DNA of 64,000 bases, taken from Mortierella sp. BCC40632. Lineage: Eukaryota; Mortierellomycota; Mortierellomycetes; Mortierellales; Mortierellaceae. The DNA lies in NCBI GenBank assembly GCA_011634665.1, contig WAEK01000012.1, forward strand, positions 62,001 to 126,000, given 5' to 3'. The stretch's first letter is position 1; the number at the start of each line of letters is the position of its first letter. Below are positions 1 to 12,128 of the stretch, in pieces. The notes below the pieces were generated by a model. The model did not search any database and was not told the DNA's origin. It was given only the letters and a program-made list of their open reading frames with translations. A program made the translations under genes and the position numbers.

Positions 1-478
1 TCCCTTTCACGCCATGCTGCTAAATCTGGCTGCGATGTCCCAGTAAGCGATTCTATTTCATTCTTAAAAAATATGACATGTTGCTTTGCCTTTTCTTTTT
101 CCTCCTAACTTATGACGAGCTTGTTAAAATAACCATGTTTATTTTTTTGCCACCGTTTCTTTAGATTCTTGGGCCCAAGCTGGCTGACAAACGAGTAAGT
201 GGCTCTCTTCCACAATGAAGATAATGTCATCGAAAGCTTTTAATGGATTCTGTTCAGGAGAAACCTTGGATTTTGTTGTTAATTTCCGCATATTGCGTCA
301 TCGATGCTCTCTTTATTCTCAACAATAGGAAGTAGAGTTCACAGAAGAACAAATGAATGCTGGCAAACACGTCATCAACACCTTCCAATACGGATACAAC
401 GGAGGCGCACAGCCTAGCCCCAGATCTGGTCGTCGCGAAATTGGAGGCGTTGACCCTGGACGTACTGCTGTAGTCTAG
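1..478 (+). CDS. Calponin/transgelin-family actin-binding protein, C-terminal part
   Basis: Only the 3' end is in the window. Exons are 1-42, 165-194 and 329-478, and all join in frame. The last exons read LGPKLADKR, then VEFTEEQMNAGKHVI, the conserved stretch between the calponin-homology domain and the C-terminal calponin-like repeat of transgelin, Mp20 and fungal Scp1/Stg1 proteins. The repeat is the QYGYNGGAQ segment, where animal proteins have a QMGTNKGASQ-like sequence. Known family members bundle and stabilise F-actin. The two introns (122 and 134 nt) have GTAAG donors and AG acceptors. The start and CH domain lie upstream of the window. The short tail after the repeat, ending GRTAVV, is normal for the fungal single-repeat form. 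Family assignment is secure; the exact orthologue is not. Confidence 0.85.
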
Positions 479-1253
479 AGCAATGATGATTCATCCTCCT
501 CCTCTTCTTCCTCCCCCTCCTCCTCCTCCTCAAATCCCTTGGCCTAGGCTGGAGTCATACCAACACCAACAATTTTCTGGGAGTGGAGGGAAAAGAAAAG
601 AAAAAAAACCAATTTCTCTCCAGTAGCTTGAAAGAGGGGACTCTTTATTATCCTACAATCTCGGACATCGCCTCTCTACATACGCCTTTTCCTTGGGAAG
701 GGGGGTATCTATCCATACCCTCACTTTTACACACACAAATACACAAAAAAACAACAACGAACTAATAGCACTAATAAATAAAAAAAAAAAAAAAAAAAAA
801 AGAGCCTGGTACCAATGTGTGCTACAAATGATATTGGTCTTATGCAAGTTTAGAGATTGTAAAATAGGACAACTATACCAATTATCTATCTAATGAGGGG
901 GGGAGGGACCTCCAGGGTAAGAACATTTGGACTTTTTCTAGTCAACTGCACCATCTTGCATTCCCCTCTATTCTGATGGTAAAATATGAGCCCCATGTCG
1001 GAAAGATACTTGCGAACATGTCAAAGTTCCTGTAAAAGCACTTCATGTCGTTGTTGGTTTTGTTCAATTCATCTTTTTTTTTTTTTGGAAGTAGGCGGCC
1101 AAGATCTCTTTTGTTTCTACTGTTGTTCTCTTTTCAGAGGAGTTAACTTTACGAATCATTGGATCCTGAGGAGGGTCAAGAGCGTGTGGAAGAAGATCCA
1201 CAAAGAGAGGATAATCCTGAGGTGTAAACCTAGGAGGAATCAAGTTGGTTGAA
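479..1253. other. 3' UTR and intergenic DNA
   Basis: Holds the transgelin 3' UTR with a TCC-rich tract (489-534), a poly(A) run near 780-800 and AT-rich spacer. No convincing gene. Just downstream of the small minus-strand gene, an open minus-strand stretch (1064-1291, containing PPRFTPQDYPLFVDLL) may be a second coding frame or exon of that gene. Confidence 0.5.
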
Positions 1254-1532
1254 TCAATGGCCGACCTTTTGGGCCACTTCACATCGAGCAAAATGTCGTT
1301 TCACAGAAGACCAAAGGTGAAGGGTGGAAGAGTAAACACATTGGTATTGCATATCACAGTTGGGATCTCGTGCGATCATGACCTCCTTTCCAGTCTTGTT
1401 GCATGTGAACTTGACGGATACATCCTGATGGTACCTTAAGAAATGGTTTTCTACCTTGCTGGTGAGTTGTTTTGGTCTTTTTCTTGTTAGGCTGAGGCGA
1501 CAGGAATGAAATGTGCAGTCTAATTTGGTCAT
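1254..1532 (-). CDS. Small Cys/His zinc-finger-like protein, lineage family (copy 1)
   Basis: A 92-residue frame from ATG at 1532 to TGA at 1254. It has no recognised name but is clearly related to the protein fragment at 42.83-43.10 kb. Shared features in order are CTF-x-[NS]-C near the N-terminus, an H-x(2)-RYH element, V-x-V-x-F-x-C, a central Arg, a [FY]-x-C pair, then H-x-x-x-HF-x-[KR]-C close to the end. The spaced Cys and His residues suggest one or two zinc-binding units. The upstream extension of this frame runs into a poly(T)/GA microsatellite and is not used. An overlapping frame downstream (to 1064) could be a second exon. Two diverged copies in one window suggest a multicopy, perhaps element-linked, fungal family. 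Function is unknown. Confidence 0.5.
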   Translation of the reverse strand: MTKLDCTFHSCRLSLTRKRPKQLTSKVENHFLRYHQDVSVKFTCNKTGKEVMIARDPNCDMQYQCVYSSTLHLWSSVKRHFARCEVAQKVGH

Positions 1533-1562
1533 GATCTTAAGAGAACGTTCCTTGGTTGAGCT

Positions 1563-1567
<5 letters not shown>

Positions 1568-1634
<67 letters not shown>
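1568..1634. repeat. Poly(T) followed by (GA)n microsatellite
   Basis: About 26 T residues (1568-1593) run directly into about 20 GA dinucleotides. The same poly(T)/CT or GA combination recurs throughout the window, mostly in introns and UTRs. Confidence 0.95.
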
Positions 1635-1637
<3 letters not shown>

Positions 1638-2099
1638 GGGATCAGATAGAGAAAGAAAAATAAAGATGGATAAAAGAAGAGAGAGAGTAAAAGAACGAGT
1701 GCAAACAGAATGACATGAGTATAGGTAAGTGGCAAAGTCGACAGAGATAACACACATGTCACGCGTGTCACCTTGGCCACCCGAGCCACCGCATTCACAA
1801 TGTCTTCCACCCTCGCCCTTTCCTCAGTGTCCTTCTCTCTCCCCTTGTTGCCTCTTACTCTCTCGATCGCCTTCACCCTTCTCTACTCTCTTTACATACG
1901 ATCTCTATCTCATTTGTTCACTCTTTCTCAACGATCCCTGTTTAGTACTGCGGAATGGGGCGGGTTGAGGTGCAACTGAGTACTTCTTTTTTTCATTCTC
2001 ATCTGTTCACTTTTACCTTATAATTTTTAGTACATGACAAAGAGGATAGAAGGGTGCGTTTTTGTAACAAGATTTACTCATATGTATATCTCTCACTTT

Positions 2100-3430
2100 G
2101 ATATTGTGCCATGCTAGCAGGATGGTTGTGGATTCAAATAAAGCTGTCACCCCTGTTTCTACGGGCGAGTCTGCTGTTCTAACTCTCCTGTAGTGATACT
2201 CGACCAGGTCAATTACTAGAACACGACTTAACTTTCCAGATTTTGTATTTACTCTTGGATATTGACAAGAGAAAGGTGCTAAGGATGTATACATATCTTT
2301 TCTTTCAATATCCAAACTTCCAGAGCGTGTGCGGGTGGCAAAGAGTGGGCAGTATGAATCATGGAAAGATAATGATAGTAAGGAGCTCTGGACCACAAGG
2401 GTGATTAAGTCAAGTCTCTCGATGACAGCAAAGAAGACAGTGGTTGGAATTATCTCCAAAAGCGAGAGTATCATTCACTCGAACCTGACTGAAGATCATC
2501 AGATTTGATCTTGCTATAGATTTCTATTCAATAATTTAACGGTACTATTAAACACTTTGTTGCATTATAGGGAACGCTTTTCCCATGCTGCCATTCGCTA
2601 ATGGGAAACTCGACGTTATATCTGTCGAGGAATATGTCGATGGTTTTGTCATTTTCTATTGCGTATATCTTTAGTGTCTTCCTACTGACCGCACGATGGA
2701 ATTTGTGTGTCTTCCCTCTCTTAAATCTTGAAAAGTACTCTTCGAATTATTATACCTACCTGGTCCTAATCATCAAAGTTGAGGAGTGTCAGTGTTAGGA
2801 TTTTGTTAATACTGAGTTAAGATAACTAGAGGGGCTGGTGAAAAGGGCAAAGAGAGAAACTCACAGAACATTTAGCTATTATTCCGATAGCCAAGCTTCC
2901 CTCCCACACCCACCTATCCTCAATATACGCATCTATACTAGGCTTAGTACACCATGCTATTACTTTTTGGTGTGTCGCTCGGTGTCCTTCATCATCATTG
3001 TAAAAGAGCAACAATGCGGAATAAACCCACTTTGTTATTCTGACGCACAGAGTCTTTGTACCTTAGGGAGGGGAGCAAAGAATCGCAGGAGGAAATCTCT
3101 CTATTAGTGCCTATTATCTCTTGCCTGAATGAGGCGGATGCAACAAGGTCGGCTCCTGACCAAGTTCTGCACAGTTCCTTTCTCTGCTTGTTATTTTATC
3201 TTTAACTTATTTTTCTTTCTATTTTTCGCTGCTGCTTTTGGCAAAATGCTTCAGTTTACATACCTCCTTTAAAGGGCGAGAATACGCTGAGTATTGTTAA
3301 TGCTGCCGTGTTGGTCAAAGTTGTATCGGATATGACATTCGGTAGCGGGTTTAGCACTAACATAAAATGGCATGCAAGAAAGCTAGGACGTGACGAGAGT
3401 GGTAAGGCGATAGTCCGATCGAACATGTAG
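2100..3430 (+). pseudogene. Decayed multi-exon gene, unrecognised
   Basis: Three protein-like stretches lie on the plus strand. In one frame, 2122-2508 reads MVVDSNKAVTPVSTGES, meets stops at 2191-2196 and 2263-2265, then stays open for 80 codons (for example SGQYESWKDNDSKELWTTRV) to TGA at 2506. After an AG at 2571-2572, a second stretch reads NAFPMLPFANGKLDVISVEE before further stops. A third open piece, about 3225-3430, reads ENTLSIVNAAVLVKVVSDM and ends in TAG. Composition is protein-like, but stops interrupt each block and no start is visible. The likely reading is one old gene copy carrying stop mutations. The protein family is not recognised. The opposite strand is also partly open over 2013-2474 but reads less like protein. 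Confidence 0.35.
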
Positions 3431-4347
3431 CGGACGTGTGTTCTGTCTGCTCCTAGAATAGCTCATAGGCTCTCCGTAGGGACGTGGATCCAATTGGTAA
3501 AGTTTACCCTTCCATACATATCCTCGGGTGAAATACTTCAGTAAAAAGGAGAAAAGAAAGAAAGAAAGAAAAGAATAGACCTCGGTACTCTGCTCCGAGA
3601 CTTTAGAACCAGCAACAGACTACTGCCACTATGCACCTTCAAGGTGTATACTATCCTATTTATTGGGAGCTTCTCATTAACATTTATGTATAGCGACTCG
3701 AGAGCCAGACGGTGGTGGTGGTGGTGGTGGTGGTGGTGGCTAGGTCTTTCTAGAGACTGGCCATTTAGCCGCCGAGCCCATTGTTAGATGTGAGCAGTCT
3801 GAAACCCGCTGGTGTCTCACGGCACCGTTAGAACCAGTCGGCGTAGCTATTTTCCACTGAAGCTGACACCGAGTTGTGTGCACTGTCCGGTATGCAGGTC
3901 GCATTCCTATCCACCCCTGCCTCTCTTCCTCCCCTCTCAAGTGCCACTGGTCACATTGTGGGGCAACAAAAAAAAACATACGCACGCCCTCGCATTTATT
4001 TGGCGAGGAAGAACAACGATCGAGGAAGAAGAGGAAGAGAAAGAAGAGGTGGTGGGGTGAGAGGAAAGGAGCAAGGAGACATGGACTCTGGCTCTACGCC
4101 TTCTCCCCTCTCTCGGGACCGTCAAATTTGATGGTCAGAGGACCGTCAGGGCCATTTTCTTTTTCTTTTTCTTTTTTGGCGGGCTGTTGCATCGATCGAC
4201 CAGCCAGGCTATTTCTCTCGCATTCCCATTACCATTTCTCGACTTTATTCATTTTAGCTTCTCACTTTACCTTTCCTCCCTTTCCTTCATTTACTTTTTT
4301 TCTCTTCTCCTACTCTCTCCTACTCTTCAGACCTCACCCAGCGCAGC
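3431..4347. other. Intergenic DNA and PEP7 promoter
   Basis: Contains a (GGT)n tract at 3711-3739, an AG-rich tract near 4020-4060, and a TC-rich block at 4140-4345 immediately before the PEP7 start codon. Pyrimidine-rich upstream sequence of this kind also precedes the CBS and permease genes in this window. Confidence 0.6.
3711..3739. repeat. (GGT)n microsatellite
   Basis: Nearly ten perfect GGT units in intergenic DNA; nothing suggests they are coding. Confidence 0.95.
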
Positions 4348-7052
4348 ATGGCTGCTAATGCAACGCATGCTCAGTTCCATCAAAGGAGTGCATCCTCTCC
4401 ACAGCAGCTGCATCCCCAACATGCCCAGGCACCGACCCCGACCCAAGCTCAAACCATAGGCCGACCCCGTCGTCAATTTGGTCCTCCTCCAGGATCCGTT
4501 TCTCAGGCAGAACTCTTGGCAACCTCTCCGGGAGCAACGGGACTAGGTCCTGCTTCGACAATGATGACTCCAAATTCGGTGACCCCTCCACCAAGATCGC
4601 CCAATGCTCGACCAGCGACTACGACAGGGAATGGACCTCGCTCTTCGAGTCTTGCTGGTGCACATGGAAACCAGGGAGAAGTCGTTTGTCCCATCTGCAA
4701 CATTACTATTCGGAATCTAGCGTTACTGAATCAACATCTTGATTCTATTCATCCTGAAGAAACAGACGATGTCAAGTCTGCCGTCACCAACTTTTTCAAG
4801 AATGCTCAAAAAGTCCTCAACCCCCTCACCAAGAACGCTGCCACCACCCTCAAGAATATACCCGCCAACTCTTCAGAACTTTTGAGAAAGATCCAGGATT
4901 TGGATTTGGATGTGGCGACGAATAGTCCAGGGAATAGTCTAGTCGGTGCACCGCCACCGGGTGCGTTGATGAGTTGGACGGATCCTCAGGCGGAAAAGTT
5001 GGTGACGAAACGACATTGGATTCCAGAAACGAACCAGGACGTATGTTTCTATGGAAATTGTGACAAGAGTCTTGGGATTCGATCAGGCCGTCAGAACTGT
5101 AGAAGGTAAGCTTCTGGATGTGCCACTGGGGAAAGGGGACATTAGGAAGAGGGGACGATTCATGGAGAAGAAGAAAGGTATATCTTGGTCACTGACTCGC
5201 TTCTTTCTTTTTTTTCTACTGGTCTCGCATCCACTTTTTATATGGTATATTTTAAAATAGCTGTGGAAACAAGTTTTGCGATGTACATTCTTCTTTCCAG
5301 ATGAGGTTGAATGCACAGGCCAAGCACGATGTGAACGGACTATGGTGCCGAGTGTGCCAATCTTGCTTTCTCAAGGCTAGGCAGGAACAGGACAAATCAG
5401 TTGCCGGAGGTATGTGCGCATTAGGGCCTTTTTTTTTTTTTTTTTCTGCACGGACAATAAAAATCCTAACCCACTCTTTGCCCCCCCCCCTCAACACCTC
5501 GACTATGCCTTTCAATTTGTCGTTTTCAACCAAAAAGGAGTCATTGTTAGTCTGTCGACAGATTTCAAAAGCATTCGATCTAGGATTACAGAAAAGAAAC
5601 ATTTGGAAGTGAATCGACTTGAAAAGAGAATCGAGAAACTCGCACAAATTCATTCGCAATACGGGACTGGCTCCTCAACTCCAAGCACTCCCAATTCTCC
5701 TCAATCACCTTCCTCGGCTCTTTTGTCGGGCTCTTCCTCAATACGAGCCAAAGGTGGACTGCTTCGGTCTGTGACATCAAAGGGTCAGCAGTTGAAAGGT
5801 GGGTAACAATTGTTTTTGCGCAATGGATTGGCGATATACGCTGTATCTGGAATGGAATACTCAACTATTTTCGACTTCGATCTATTTGAATTTTTAAAAG
5901 TAGCGGAGCAGGCAATCGTAAAATGGGTAGACGATGCAAGTGTGCCAGCGTGCTCTATCTGTTTGTAAGTTTTCTGATGGTGAATGCACCTTTTATGGAC
6001 TAGTAGTGTGAGCTGATCTAGATCACTAACCCTCACTGCATATGAATCAGCTCTATTTTCAATCGCTATGGTAATCGTAAACACCACTGCCGACTATGCG
6101 GGAGCGTCATTTGCGATAATTGTTCAACAAAGACACCTCTCTATTTGAACATGTCGACATGTAAGTTTGGCTATCATTTGAAAATGCATTTGCCTCAAAG
6201 CCAAAGATTTCGATCTAACTCGACTCTTTTTCTCCTTGTGTAGACCCTGATGGCTCTGATCCCGTGGGTAGGACAAGAGTGTGCAAAGGATGTATTCGGA
6301 CGGTGTTTATGAAGAGGGAGCACGCGGCGGATAAAAAGCGTCCAAATGCAGTGCTAAAGTACTATGGATCACTAGTAAGGTTAAAGGAGAGAATCGATGT
6401 GGCCTTGCCTCGTTTCCAGGAGATGATAGCTACGATAGGGTATGTATCTTTTCTTTTACCATGTAAAGTTTGCGGTGGAAGATCCTTCTTAAAGTTCAAC
6501 TAATCGACGACCTTTGTTTTTGTGTGATTCTATAATAGTCAAAAGGACGATATGCACCAGGCACACCCAGATTACCAGACAGCGGCAAAGATCCGCAAAG
6601 AACTCCTTGATGACTTTGCGCTCTTTGATGCGATCAGTAAAAAAATCAACAAGTTGCCAACACATTCCCAACACCAGAAACAACTCTATTCAAACCTATT
6701 CTGGTGGGCTACTCAATATCTCCAGACCAACATGTTCCCACTCTCCGTCATTCCCAAGGTCTTTGGTAACGCTGGCAACACTAATGGCGCTAGAGCGGGG
6801 TCGTCCCCTTCATTGTCATCATCTCCATCACCATCCACATCATCTCCAAAGCCGGGATCCCTGGTGGAGCCGGAGCTACCGGAGGAAAAACTTGCAGAGC
6901 TAGCAGTCTTAGAAGAGCAACGACGACTTGTCGAGTCGTATATCGAGGATGCGAACCGAAAACGCAAATTTGACGATGTAAAGTCGCTCAAGTCGAGCTT
7001 GGACGAACTAGACCTAGAAATCGCGGCGATCCGAGGAGGAGGACGCAGATAG
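4348..7052 (+). CDS. PEP7: Vac1/Pep7 (Rabenosyn-5-like) endosomal tether with C2H2 finger and two FYVE domains
   Basis: Seven exons: 4348-5105, 5261-5409, 5538-5798, 5901-5964, 6051-6160, 6244-6439, 6539-7052. They total 2052 nt, 683 residues. In order: a Pro/Ser/Thr-rich N-terminus; a C2H2 finger (about residues 114-135, CPICN...LNQHLDSIH); a first FYVE-like domain (about 233-290) with the degenerate core GRQNCRSCG; a second, canonical FYVE domain (about 400-455) with RKHHCRLCG; a helical region; and a C-terminal Rab-binding helix pair resembling Rabenosyn (LVESYIEDANRKRKFDDVKS). In yeast this protein links PI3P, Rab5/Vps21, Vps45 and the SNARE Pep12 at endosomes to direct vacuolar protein sorting. 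The finger, double FYVE and Rab-binding layout is diagnostic. Only the second FYVE has the full R-K-H-H-C-R motif, so it is the likelier PI3P binder. The start is the first ATG after the TC-rich leader. Confidence 0.93.
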
Positions 7053-7674
7053 AGTTTCTCCCTTCCTGTTGCCCTCTCTCTCTCTCTCTCTCTCCCTCTT
7101 TTTCCAGTCCCCTCTGTAATTGACTGTCTTTCTCTTGCAATAAAAAAAGTCAATTCCTTCGGACCATGACAACTTTTTGTCTCTCTTTTTCTCACCAATT
7201 GACCCCACACATTCACCTCGACCACAACAGTTATAGAGGGACAATACGTGCCGTTTGACAAAACAAAACAAAGAAAAGAAACCAGAACAAGAGCCATACC
7301 GACAACCGCAGGGTGTTGGATGCATCCAGGGTGGATTGTTTGACACGAAGTGGCAGAGTGAGAGGGACCCTGCATTTGGAGACAAACTATGAGCGTGGTC
7401 AACGATGGGACGAGGGTGTCTCGCGCCGCAGACGACGAAAAAACAGCTGATTTGAGTAATGTGATCCCAAGAAAGCCATTTTGCAATGGACCTTTTTTTT
7501 TTTTTTTTTTTTTTTTTTTTCTCGCTTGATGCTGAACCGTGCCATGGATGATCCAAATGTTTCAGTCGGGATCGATGCTATGAGGAAAAGGGGAAAACAC
7601 TGATCTCGCGATTCTAATAGATCACCTTTTTTTTTTTTTCCTTCCCTGACCTATTAAATGATCATGTCCAACAG
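7053..7674. other. Intergenic DNA plus unresolved 5' end of the coiled-coil gene
   Basis: Contains a CT microsatellite (7074-7094), a 30-nt poly(T) (about 7491-7520) and probably the unresolved first exon of the next gene. Candidate starts are ATG at 7391 and ATG at 7544, but neither has a good donor in the required phase. A CTGAC branch-like sequence and AACAG acceptor at 7646-7674 support an intron ending at 7674. Confidence 0.45.
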
Positions 7675-7898
7675 GGCAGAGGTACAAAAAGTCTCAAGAG
7701 ACGGCATCTCGCCTCAGAGGAAACGGTAAGGGGGGGGGGAGAGGAAACAGCTCATGAGAAGGATGTGACATGGCTTTCTTCTGCTTCCTAACCACATGCA
7801 ATGACATTTTTTCTACTTGTATCAGATTGAACGCCTGTATGGAGAAATTGACAGACTAAAACAAGTACGTGGCGCTCAAGCTTTAGATGGATGTCGAA

Positions 7899-7931
<33 letters not shown>

Positions 7932-10900
7932 GCTTGTTTCCAAAAGACTCGCCAGCATCCAGTTCTCAACAGTCTGTTTTATTTTTTGCTCGTATCATTA
8001 TGGATGATTGTGATCATCCTCTTTTTTCTTTTCTTTTTTCCAAACCCCCCTTCAGGATGCGGGCGATAGTCATGCACTGCGGCAGGAAGTTCACCAACTA
8101 CGGGCAAATTTGGTAGCACAGAATCATCATCTTCAAGAAGAACTACAGGACAGAACCAGGAGAGATGGTGAGCACTAGATTCCCCCTTTCAACTTTGACC
8201 CGCTCTCACTGACGCGACCAGGATGGCTAAAATATTCAACTGCAAATCTTCCTTGATCGCAAAAATAATAATAATCACCCCCCATAGCACAATCAAGCGT
8301 GGCTACAGCTGAAGAACGCCAAAGGAATCGGGACGAGTATCATCAGTTTGCAGGCGTAATGCAGTTTCTAGAAACCTCCTTTCGTCTCATACCCAGCGCA
8401 GATAACAACCTAGAAAGCCGACTTTACACAATCATCCAAAGCATTTCTTCCAAGGAAAGACACTTTGCGGACGAGATTTCAAAGGTTTGTTTGAATATCC
8501 TCTCCCATAATCATACACCATTGGCACACAAATCTTTGCTTTATTTGTCAATGTGCGTTTATTTCTTTCGAGAAAACCTCTAATTCAATTATCTCCGACA
8601 TATCTTTTTTTTTTCATATTGATAGCTCAAAGAAGAAAACCAAAAACTTTTGAATAACGGAAATGGAGCTTCGCCTATGCCAAGGAAATCAATGCACGAG
8701 TTTGAGGCGACCTTGACTCGTGTGATGCAACAGGAAGAAAGAGAAAAAGCTGAACTCCTAGCTCAACTCAACGCACTTAAGACTCAGATGGATGCCACCA
8801 CAGCACAGCTCACTGATTCTCAAACAGCAGGAAAGAACACGAGGGATCATCTAGAGGAAAGACTCAACAAAATCACAGCAGAACGTGATCGAGCCCTGTC
8901 GGATCTGAAAGAAACCAAAATCCAAGCAGAAGATTTCTCAAGAGAAGTAGCTCGATCCGAAAAGGGCAAGAAGGCCCTCATCCAGACACGAGATCAAAAG
9001 GAACGAGAGTTTGAGGCGATCCAGGAAAAGTATAATACCCTTCAGCGTGACTATAGCTATAAGCAATCTCAGGTTCAGACTCTACGACGAGAATTGGAGG
9101 AGAAACAGCGATCCTATGATCGAGTCAAAAAGTCCTCGCTGGTCGAAGACATTGACAAGATTGACAAACTCAAGGCTCAACTCGAAGAAACGAAACAGGA
9201 ATTCGAGACATTAAAAACGACCAACAAGGACAAAGACAAGGAGATTGGGCTGGCCAAAACTAAGATCGAACGACTTCAAAATGAGAACAACGAGTCGCTG
9301 CAGCAGGTGTGTACTTTACAGGATGAGTTGGCAGCCATGAACCTCTCACTTTCGAACACGCGTGCAGGAACAGGTCATTTGGAAGTTTCTCTCAAGATGG
9401 TGGAGCAAGAGCGAGATCTGGTCCAAACCCGGTCCAATGCAGAACTAGAGCAGCTGCGACACGAGTTGACAAATACTCAAAACATTGCCAAGGATCGACA
9501 GAACGAATCCGAGTTCCTAAAAGCGTCAAATCAACGTTTGGAACAAAGCCTTGCGGAACAGTCACGACGTGCACAGGATGAAGCGGATATTGCACGACAA
9601 CGTGAAGAAGAATTGGACAAGTCCATGAGAAAGCTTATCGAGCTAGAAAGTGAGGTGAAGGCCGTAAAGTTGCAACAGCAAGGATATGAGGACAAGATCA
9701 AACAACAGGAACAATCCATCTCGATTATGGAACAGGAGGCCTCCAACTTTCGAAGTTCCGTTGCTATGGCTGTCGCAAAAGAGACAGAAGGTCGGAAACA
9801 ACAACTTGAGAAGGCATTGTTGTCGTTGCAGTCGGAGAGTAAAGAAGACAAGATCAAGATCAAGAGTGAGCCTGTGGATGAAAAGCTCTTCCAGGTCACC
9901 ATGTCTGCCAGCAAAGCACAGGCAGAAATATCTAGTATGATGAAGAACCTCAGTTCAAGGGTTGGTCATGACCGAGAACTTCAACAAGCATTCGAAACGA
10001 TGGCGCGTCTTTACAATGCACAGGCTGCTGAAGACATGGAAAGGAACCTGATGATTACGCGACTCAAGCTCACACTGGATAGTGAACGGGAATCACATTT
10101 GCAGGACATGGCTGATATGAGTGCTGTCCAAGCAGAGGCAGAGCAAGGACAGGAGGCATGGCAGGATGAGCTTTCAGAGTTGGAGGAGACGACTAGGCAA
10201 TTGGTTGCTCTGGATGAACTTGCTCAATCACTCTACAAGGAATTGGAACGACTCCAACAAGTGAATAAGGAACTTTCCCGAGCAGATGAATCCAACCGAT
10301 CACGGATCCGACAATTGGAAGAAGAGGGTCAATGGAGCAAGGATAAGGCTACGAAATTAGAGAGAGATCTTGAGCGTCGAAAGGTTGATGTAGACAACAA
10401 GATTCGAGAACTGGCCGCTGTTCGAGCCAAGCTTCAGGAACAGGACTCTAAACTACGATCGTTGGATGATGAACAGCGAGAGTTGAAGAAGCAGCTTTCG
10501 GTTCTCGAGACTGTGAACAAGGAACAGCAAGAGCAACTGGATGGACGTGAGAGAGCCTTGAAACGATTGGATCAGGCTCGTAAGACATATGAAAAGATGT
10601 TTGAATCCAAGATTGCAAACATGAAAGAGGACCGAGCACTATTGGAACGACGACTGATTCAGGAGCACGACAAGATGATTGCGGATCATAAGCAAAGTCT
10701 GAGTGAACTTCAAAAGGAACGAGGCGAGGCGATTGTGAAGGCCCAACAGGCTCAGAGTGAGGAACGAGATAGTCTCCGAGGCGAGTTGTTGGTTATTCAG
10801 GTTGAGCGGGATGATTTGAGAGCCAAGATTGATGAACATCAGACTCAGTATGATTACCTACAATCCAACTACCAGGAGCAAGCCTCTCTCTTGGCTTCGT

Positions 10901-11438
10901 ACATGGACATTATTCGCCAGAAAGAAGGTGAGCTTCTTTTCTTTATTTCTTTTATTCTTTTGCGATGGACTGAAGTTGATTCTGATATTTGTTAACCTTT
11001 CCTGTCTATCATTCTCTCTCTGCATCAATTATAGCTCTACTCCAAAGTGGTGGAATCGGTGGCGGTAATGGAGCTGATGAAGGTCTCTCACATAGCTATT
11101 TGCTTCGAGAACGAGATGAACATTTCAAGACAATCCATCAATACGATCTTGAGATCCAGAATCTACGAGGTGTGATTGAGGATCAACACAAGATTCTTTC
11201 CAAGAGTGATCAAAACATGAAATCGATGACGAACCGTAGTGAGGCCTATATGAATCAAGTACGAGAATTGGAAGTGGCATTGAATGAGGAACGGATGGCA
11301 CGGTTACGGGATCAACATAGTTACCGGGCCATGATTTCGACCAAGACTTCGGAGGTGGAGACCTTGGAGAGAGAACTCGGAGAAAAGACGGATGCGCTTC
11401 GTCGACGGGAGGCGGCCGCAGCCGGGTCGAACCATTAG
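7675..11438 (+). CDS. Large coiled-coil protein, 5' end unresolved
   Basis: Exons: 7675-7725, 7826-7864, 8056-8167, 8288-8484, 8626-10927, 11035-11438. They give 1034 residues before TAG; the initiating exon lies upstream and was not identified. From the second exon (IERLYGEIDRLKQ) almost to the C-terminus the sequence is heptad-rich, dense in Glu, Gln, Lys, Arg and Leu with few prolines: a long, nearly continuous coiled coil. One break contains IKIKSEPVDE, which fits the psi-K-x-E sumoylation consensus. The C-terminus (QSGGIGGGNG, then more coils) has no recognised domain. It could be a cytoskeletal, Golgi or spindle-associated scaffold; long coiled coils give misleading similarity, so no name is offered. 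The main exon of 2.3 kb is intact. Confidence 0.85.
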
Positions 11439-11657
11439 ATCACTTTACCTTTTTTTTTATTATTATTTTTTCTTTTCTTTCCTTTTCTTTTCTTTTTTTC
11501 TTTTTTCCTCTCTGTATACAAAAGACTTTTTTTTTTTTTTCTTTGCATCAAAACACCACCCTTTGCTTTATACACACACACACACACACACACGCCTTCC
11601 TATTTTCGGCTTCCTTTTTTCATTCTACCCCTATTGCAAAGTCATGTACTATTAGGA

Positions 11658-11688
<31 letters not shown>

Positions 11689-12128
11689 CTTTCGTCACGT
11701 CTATTGAATTCTACAGATTATTTTTCTTTTCTCTCGCTCTATATGACATCTGTATAGCACTGTTTCGATCTGAAGGAAGGAGGGGGGGAAGGAGAGTGGA
11801 GAGATCCAACTTTCTCTACACTCGCTATTCTCTCTTTTCATTCATTCTTTTTTTTCTTCTTCTTTCTATCTATCTTTTTGTTTGTTTGTTTGTTTGTTTG
11901 GAATTGTTTGTGCTGGACACATACTTGGGAAAGGAGAAAAAGAGGAAAAGAGAGAAAGAGAGGAGAGAGAAGGAAGAGATAATGAACATGGGTGAGATTA
12001 TAGGGAGCAAAAGTTGTTGGAAGGGGAAGGAGCGCCAAAAGAACAAGGTCGATTTAGGTCTAGGTATAAAAAAAAAAATACCTCGTCCTTTTTGAGACGA
12101 ACTTTTTTTTTTCCCCCTTTCTTTCCTT
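11439..12128. other. Convergent 3' UTR region
   Basis: Lies between the 3' ends of the coiled-coil gene (plus) and the formin (minus). It holds TTTC-rich tracts, a (CA)n repeat (about 11573-11593), a poly(T) of about 28 (11661-11688), and (TTTG)n near 11877-11900. No gene was seen. Confidence 0.7.

Noticed and set aside
6713..7486. 257-codon minus-strand open frame
   Set aside because: Antisense to the last PEP7 exon and its 3' UTR; no protein-like character of its own.
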